A stretch of DNA of 64,000 nt from PALSA-350 sp963794165 (GTDB lineage Bacteria; Acidobacteriota; Terriglobia; Terriglobales; Acidobacteriaceae), in contig CAWCCT010000012.1 of NCBI GenBank assembly GCA_963794165.1, forward strand, positions 744,001 through 808,000. The letters run 5' to 3'. Shown one piece after another: positions 61,115-64,000 of this stretch. Positions within the stretch are counted from its first letter, which is position 1. Every line of letters begins with the position of its first letter. Both the position numbers and the translations under genes were made by a program. Under the pieces are notes generated by a model, which ran no database searches, was not told the origin of the DNA, and saw only the letters and a program-made list of their open reading frames with translations.

Positions 61115-62026
61115 ATGACCCGCTTTCCCGTAGCTGATATCCGCAGTGTCGATCTTGGCACTCCGGATTTAGCCAAGTCCGAGCAGTTCTACACCACGGT
61201 GTGGGGGCTCGAAGTGGCTGCGCGCCAAGGTTCCTCGGTCTATCTGCGCGCCACTGGCCGGGATCACCATGTGCTGGCCTTGCATCCGCATCCTACCGCG
61301 GAGATATTCTCCGTGACCTTCCGTGCCGCTTCTACCGACGATCTGGAACGGTTGGTGTCGTCCGTCCAGGCCGCAGGAGGTCAAGTCCTGCAACCCCGCG
61401 CACCTAATCAAGGCCCGGATGGCGGCCAGGCGGCTACGGTGAAGACTCCCGAAGGCTACGTGTTTCGCCTTATCAACGATGACACCATGCACTCTCTGTA
61501 CGGTACGCACAAGGATTTCCCTCTTCGTCTGTCCCACGTCAACCTGAACTGCGTAGATGTGGACGCAACTCGGATCTTCTTTGAAACTGCGCTTGGCTTC
61601 TGCATGACTGATCGCTCCAAGATGATGGCCTTCCTGCGCTGCAACAGCGACCATCACGCGGTAGTGCTGGCGGATTCGGGGGTAAATGGCCTCAACCACG
61701 TTGCATTCCTGATGCCCGATTTCGATTCTGTTATGAGGGGATCAGGGCGCATGATCGATCATGGATACCCCATCGGCTGGGGAGTGGGACGGCACGGCCC
61801 CGGAAACAACATCTTCGCCTACTTCGTCGATCCAGACGGCTTCGTGATAGAGCACACGGCAGAAGTTCTCCAGGTCGATGACAGTTACGTACCCCGCGGA
61901 CCAGACCAGTGGACCTGGCCTAAGGGAAGGACCGACCACTGGGGGATTGCGCCGCCTAAATCTGACCGCGTGAAGCAAGCGCAGTTGGCCATCCGTTTCG
62001 CCACTTTCGAAAGCAGCCCGGTCTAA
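61115..62026 (+). CDS. VOC-family extradiol dioxygenase (catechol 2,3-dioxygenase-like)
   Basis: This 303-residue protein has two vicinal-oxygen-chelate modules (about 5-130 and 145-290). The C-terminal module carries the iron ligands of type I extradiol enzymes: histidines in RLSHVNLNCVD and GLNHVAFLMPD, and glutamate in GFVIEHTAEV. The ending with VPRGPDQWTWPKGRTDHWGI is typical of enzymes acting on hydroxylated aromatic acids or catechols. It follows the FAH gene by 13 bases. In context it should open a trihydroxy- or tetrahydroxybenzene ring, but the substrate is not visible from sequence. Confidence 0.82.
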   Translation: MTRFPVADIRSVDLGTPDLAKSEQFYTTVWGLEVAARQGSSVYLRATGRDHHVLALHPHPTAEIFSVTFRAASTDDLERLVSSVQAAGGQVLQPRAPNQGPDGGQAATVKTPEGYVFRLINDDTMHSLYGTHKDFPLRLSHVNLNCVDVDATRIFFETALGFCMTDRSKMMAFLRCNSDHHAVVLADSGVNGLNHVAFLMPDFDSVMRGSGRMIDHGYPIGWGVGRHGPGNNIFAYFVDPDGFVIEHTAEVLQVDDSYVPRGPDQWTWPKGRTDHWGIAPPKSDRVKQAQLAIRFATFESSPV

Positions 62027-62058
62027 AAAGCCCGCGGAAAAACGTCGGTTTTTGAAGG

Positions 62059-62078
62059 GTACGGGCTTTAGCCCGTAC
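62059..62078. repeat. Hairpin GTACGGGCT-TT-AGCCCGTAC
   Basis: A perfect nine-base stem with a two-base loop lies 33 bases past the dioxygenase stop. It may end the transcript. The GGGCTTTAGCCC core recurs at 62329 and, inverted, at 62453, so it belongs to a dispersed repeat family. Confidence 0.6.
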
Positions 62079-62100
62079 GTATCCGATTGAAAGCAGATCC

Positions 62101-62206
62101 GGCTTTAGCCGCTGGGGGGACAGCTGTTCAACCGTTGTGCCAGCCCCGGACTTTCAGTCCGGGGAAGCGGGTTTTCAAATCCGCGAGAACACTTTGGCTT
62201 GCAGCT
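62101..62206. repeat. Composite hairpin repeat, unit 1
   Basis: The unit holds GGCTTTAGCC, then a perfect stem CCCCGGACT-TTC-AGTCCGGGG (62144-62164), then GCGGGTTT-TC-AAATCCGC, and ends GGCTTGCAGCT. It is nearly identical to unit 2, 120 bases further on. No open frame or tRNA-like fold fits. Confidence 0.7.
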
Positions 62207-62220
62207 TGAAAACATATTCG

Positions 62221-62325
62221 ACTTTAGCCGCTGAGGGGACAGCTGCTCAACCGTTGTGCCAGCCCCGGACTTTCAGTCCGGGGGAGCGGGTTTTCAAACC
62301 CGCGAGAGCGCTTTGGCTTGCAGCT
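62221..62325. repeat. Composite hairpin repeat, unit 2
   Basis: This is a direct repeat of unit 1 with a perfect second stem (GCGGGTTT-TC-AAACCCGC). Two of its blocks also occur at 25441-25490, so the element is dispersed over at least 37 kb. Confidence 0.7.
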
Positions 62326-62328
62326 AAT

Positions 62329-62464
62329 GGGCTTTAGCCCTGGTGTGAATGTTTCGAGGACCCCAATCAACCCGAAGTTTTTTCGTGACGAGAGATCAAA
62401 ACTGTTTGGGTGGTGGTTACCAATCTCGGTGGAATTGGACGCGCAACCACCAGGGCTAAAGCCC
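62329..62464. repeat. 17-base inverted repeat pair around a 102-base loop
   Basis: GGGCTTTAGCCCTGGTG (62329-62345) is the exact reverse complement of 62448-62464. Each arm also contains its own GGGCTTTAGCCC-type hairpin. It lies just upstream of the hydroxylase gene. The remaining sequence between 62027 and 62503 has no gene. Confidence 0.65.
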
Positions 62465-62503
62465 GAGATTCATATACGGAGCGTTGTCGCAAAGGCGCAA
62501 TCT

Positions 62504-64000
62504 ATGGAACGCATGATCGCAGCGCGGGAAGCCAATCAAAAGCCGGACTATGACGTAGTCATCGTAGGTTTTGGACCGTCCGGATCGGTCGCTGCCTGTT
62601 GGCTTGGCCAGGCGGGGATCCGTACCCTGGTTATCGACAAGAGACGGACGATCTGGGAGATACCTCGTGCCATCGCGATCGACCACGAAATCCTGCGCGT
62701 ATTCCAAAACATCGGTGCGGTAGAGAAGATCTTGCCATACACCGCGCCCTTTCCCGCCTCAGAGCACTTCGGGGCAACGGGCCAGCTCATCCGCCGCATC
62801 GATGTCGTGCCGCCGCCCTATCCACTGGGGTACGTTCCCACGATGGTGTTCACCCAGCCGCCGGTTGAAACGGTGCTGCGCGCGCGGGCGGCCGAGCATC
62901 CGAGCGTAACCGTAGAGCTTGGGTTGGAAGCCTTTGCTCTCACTCAAACAACGCAACAGGTGACCTTACAAATCAGAAATAACGATGGCCAGGTGCGCGC
63001 TGTCACTGCTTCTTATGTGATCGCGTGCGACGGTGCTTCCAGCCCGATTCGCCAACTCCTCGACCTGAAACTGGAGGACCTCGGGTTCGACGAACCCTGG
63101 ATGGTCGTCGATGTCCGGGTGAATGAGGCCAGCCTGTCGAAACTTCCCCAGACGGCGGCGCAATACTGTGACCCCGCACGGCCTACAACCTTCATCGTCG
63201 GCCCCGGCAATCATCGCCGGTGGGAGATCATGCTACTTCCCGGCGAAAACCCCCTCGAGGTGGAAAGTGAAACCAACGTCTGGCGGTTGCTTTCCCCCTG
63301 GCTCACCCCGCAGGATGGCGAACTATGGCGCGCCAGCTGCTATCGCTTCCATGCGTTAGTTGCGGAGCAATGGCGTAAGGGTCGCGTGTTCCTCGCAGGA
63401 GATGCCGCTCACCAGCAGCCGCCATTTATCGGCCAGGGTATGTGCCAAGGCATCCGCGACGTAAGCAACCTGGCATGGAAGCTGGAAACAGTTTTGGCCG
63501 GCCAAGCCGATGATAGTCTCCTGGACACCTATGCGGAGGAGCGCGGCCGCCACGTGCACACCCTCACGGCGCGCATCAAGGCCATCGGCCACCATATCTG
63601 CGAACGTGACCCCGAAGCGGCGCGCCGCCGGGACGAATCGCTCCTGGAACAGGGTGGCGGAACGGCGCCCACCGTCACGCGCCAGGAGATCGTGCCGCCT
63701 CTCGAAACCGGACTGCTGTCGGACCGTCCGCACCCGGCAAATGGAACGCTCTTCCCTCAGCCGTGGATCGTGTCCGGCAGGGAACTGAAGCGCATGGATG
63801 AGGTGGTCGGACATGGATGGCGCCTGGTGTTGGACGGCCGGAAGGTAAATGAAGCTGTGGAGGTTTCCCCATCACCCGTCACATCGACCGTCATCGGCGG
63901 ACGAGGACTCCAGGAAAAGGATGAAATTCTGGCTACGTGGTTCCAACGCCACAACTGCGTGGCCGCTGTCGTCCGGCCCGATCATTACGTCTACGGGGTC
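62504..64000 (+). CDS. MhpA-like FAD-dependent aromatic hydroxylase, cut by window end
   Basis: A start at 62504 gives 499 codons with no stop before the window end. The protein is a class A flavoprotein hydroxylase. VVIVGFGPSG (G22, G24, G27) binds FAD, VIACDGASSPIRQLL carries the CDGA motif, and RVFLAGDAAHQQPPFIGQGM holds the second FAD motif. The last residues, CVAAVVRPDHYVYGV, match the usual C-terminal end of 3-(3-hydroxyphenyl)propionate-hydroxylase-like proteins, so few residues are missing. It would add a hydroxyl to a phenolic ring. Following the extradiol dioxygenase gene, it may prepare 2,4,6-trihydroxybenzoate or phloroglucinol for cleavage. A repeat-filled 477-base gap separates them, so it may have its own promoter. 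Confidence 0.85.
   Translation, partial: MERMIAAREANQKPDYDVVIVGFGPSGSVAACWLGQAGIRTLVIDKRRTIWEIPRAIAIDHEILRVFQNIGAVEKILPYTAPFPASEHFGATGQLIRRIDVVPPPYPLGYVPTMVFTQPPVETVLRARAAEHPSVTVELGLEAFALTQTTQQVTLQIRNNDGQVRAVTASYVIACDGASSPIRQLLDLKLEDLGFDEPWMVVDVRVNEASLSKLPQTAAQYCDPARPTTFIVGPGNHRRWEIMLLPGENPLEVESETNVWRLLSPWLTPQDGELWRASCYRFHALVAEQWRKGRVFLAGDAAHQQPPFIGQGMCQGIRDVSNLAWKLETVLAGQADDSLLDTYAEERGRHVHTLTARIKAIGHHICERDPEAARRRDESLLEQGGGTAPTVTRQEIVPPLETGLLSDRPHPANGTLFPQPWIVSGRELKRMDEVVGHGWRLVLDGRKVNEAVEVSPSPVTSTVIGGRGLQEKDEILATWFQRHNCVAAVVRPDHYVYGV

Noticed and set aside
62101..62325. tRNA or CRISPR-like repeats
   Set aside because: The stems do not form a cloverleaf, there is no CCA-type acceptor or anticodon arm, and only two units are present.

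Overview
The window has two unlike parts. Positions 1 to about 4,110 are very GC-rich and carry genes typical of Actinobacteriota, probably Thermoleophilia/Solirubrobacterales: DUF2252, a ClC-type chloride channel, a SHOCT protein, DUF6325, a DUF7144-like membrane protein and the tail of an alcohol dehydrogenase. All but one of these are broken by frameshifts or stops. From about 4,130 to the end the base composition drops and reading frames are almost all clean. The gene content there (TonB receptor with a carboxypeptidase-like N-terminus, a PSD1/DUF1501 pair, CRTAC1, many glycoside hydrolases, palindromic intergenic repeats) points to an Acidobacteriota soil bacterium. The simplest reading is a chimeric contig joined near 4.1 kb, so I treat the first part as foreign to the rest.

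Region 4.1-26 kb: a CRTAC1 protein, a class III aminotransferase and an IclR regulator, then an outer-membrane TonB-dependent receptor and a PhyH-type dioxygenase on the plus strand. These converge on a six-gene minus-strand run (glucarate-dehydratase-like enolase-superfamily enzyme, GH38 alpha-mannosidase-like enzyme, RraA-like aldolase, SDR, PSD1-type cytochrome protein, DUF1501). I infer a glycan uptake and sugar-acid breakdown locus. A 0.8-kb non-coding repeat island follows (25.5-26.3 kb).

Region 26.5-40 kb: a secreted octaheme cytochrome with a TPR partner, two tandem secreted proteins with ABM-like repeats, then a minus-strand block of GH78 alpha-L-rhamnosidase, MaoC hydratase, tannase/feruloyl esterase, DUF3237, a MetE-like methyltransferase and a PcaR/PobR-like IclR regulator.

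Region 40.3-51.2 kb: one tight plus-strand operon, pcaIJFHGBDC-pobA-HCHL-acyl-CoA ligase. It encodes nearly the whole route from p-coumarate or ferulate CoA esters through 4-hydroxybenzoate and protocatechuate to succinyl-CoA and acetyl-CoA. An aldehyde dehydrogenase is missing.

Region 51.4-64 kb: an esterase, a GH3 glucosidase with PA14 domain and a frameshifted carboxylesterase, then a second aromatic cluster: bicupin quercetin 2,3-dioxygenase, TetR regulator, FAH-family hydrolase (frameshifted), extradiol dioxygenase and an MhpA-like flavoprotein hydroxylase that runs off the window end. Four copies of a spaced palindrome, TGGTACC-N4-GGTACCA, lie around this cluster and are probably the TetR operators.

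Taken together the acidobacterial part looks like a plant-polyphenol island: outer enzymes remove rhamnose, glucose and ester groups, quercetinase opens the flavonol, and the pca/pob operon burns the protocatechuate side. I saw no rRNA, tRNA, CRISPR array, transposase or phage gene.
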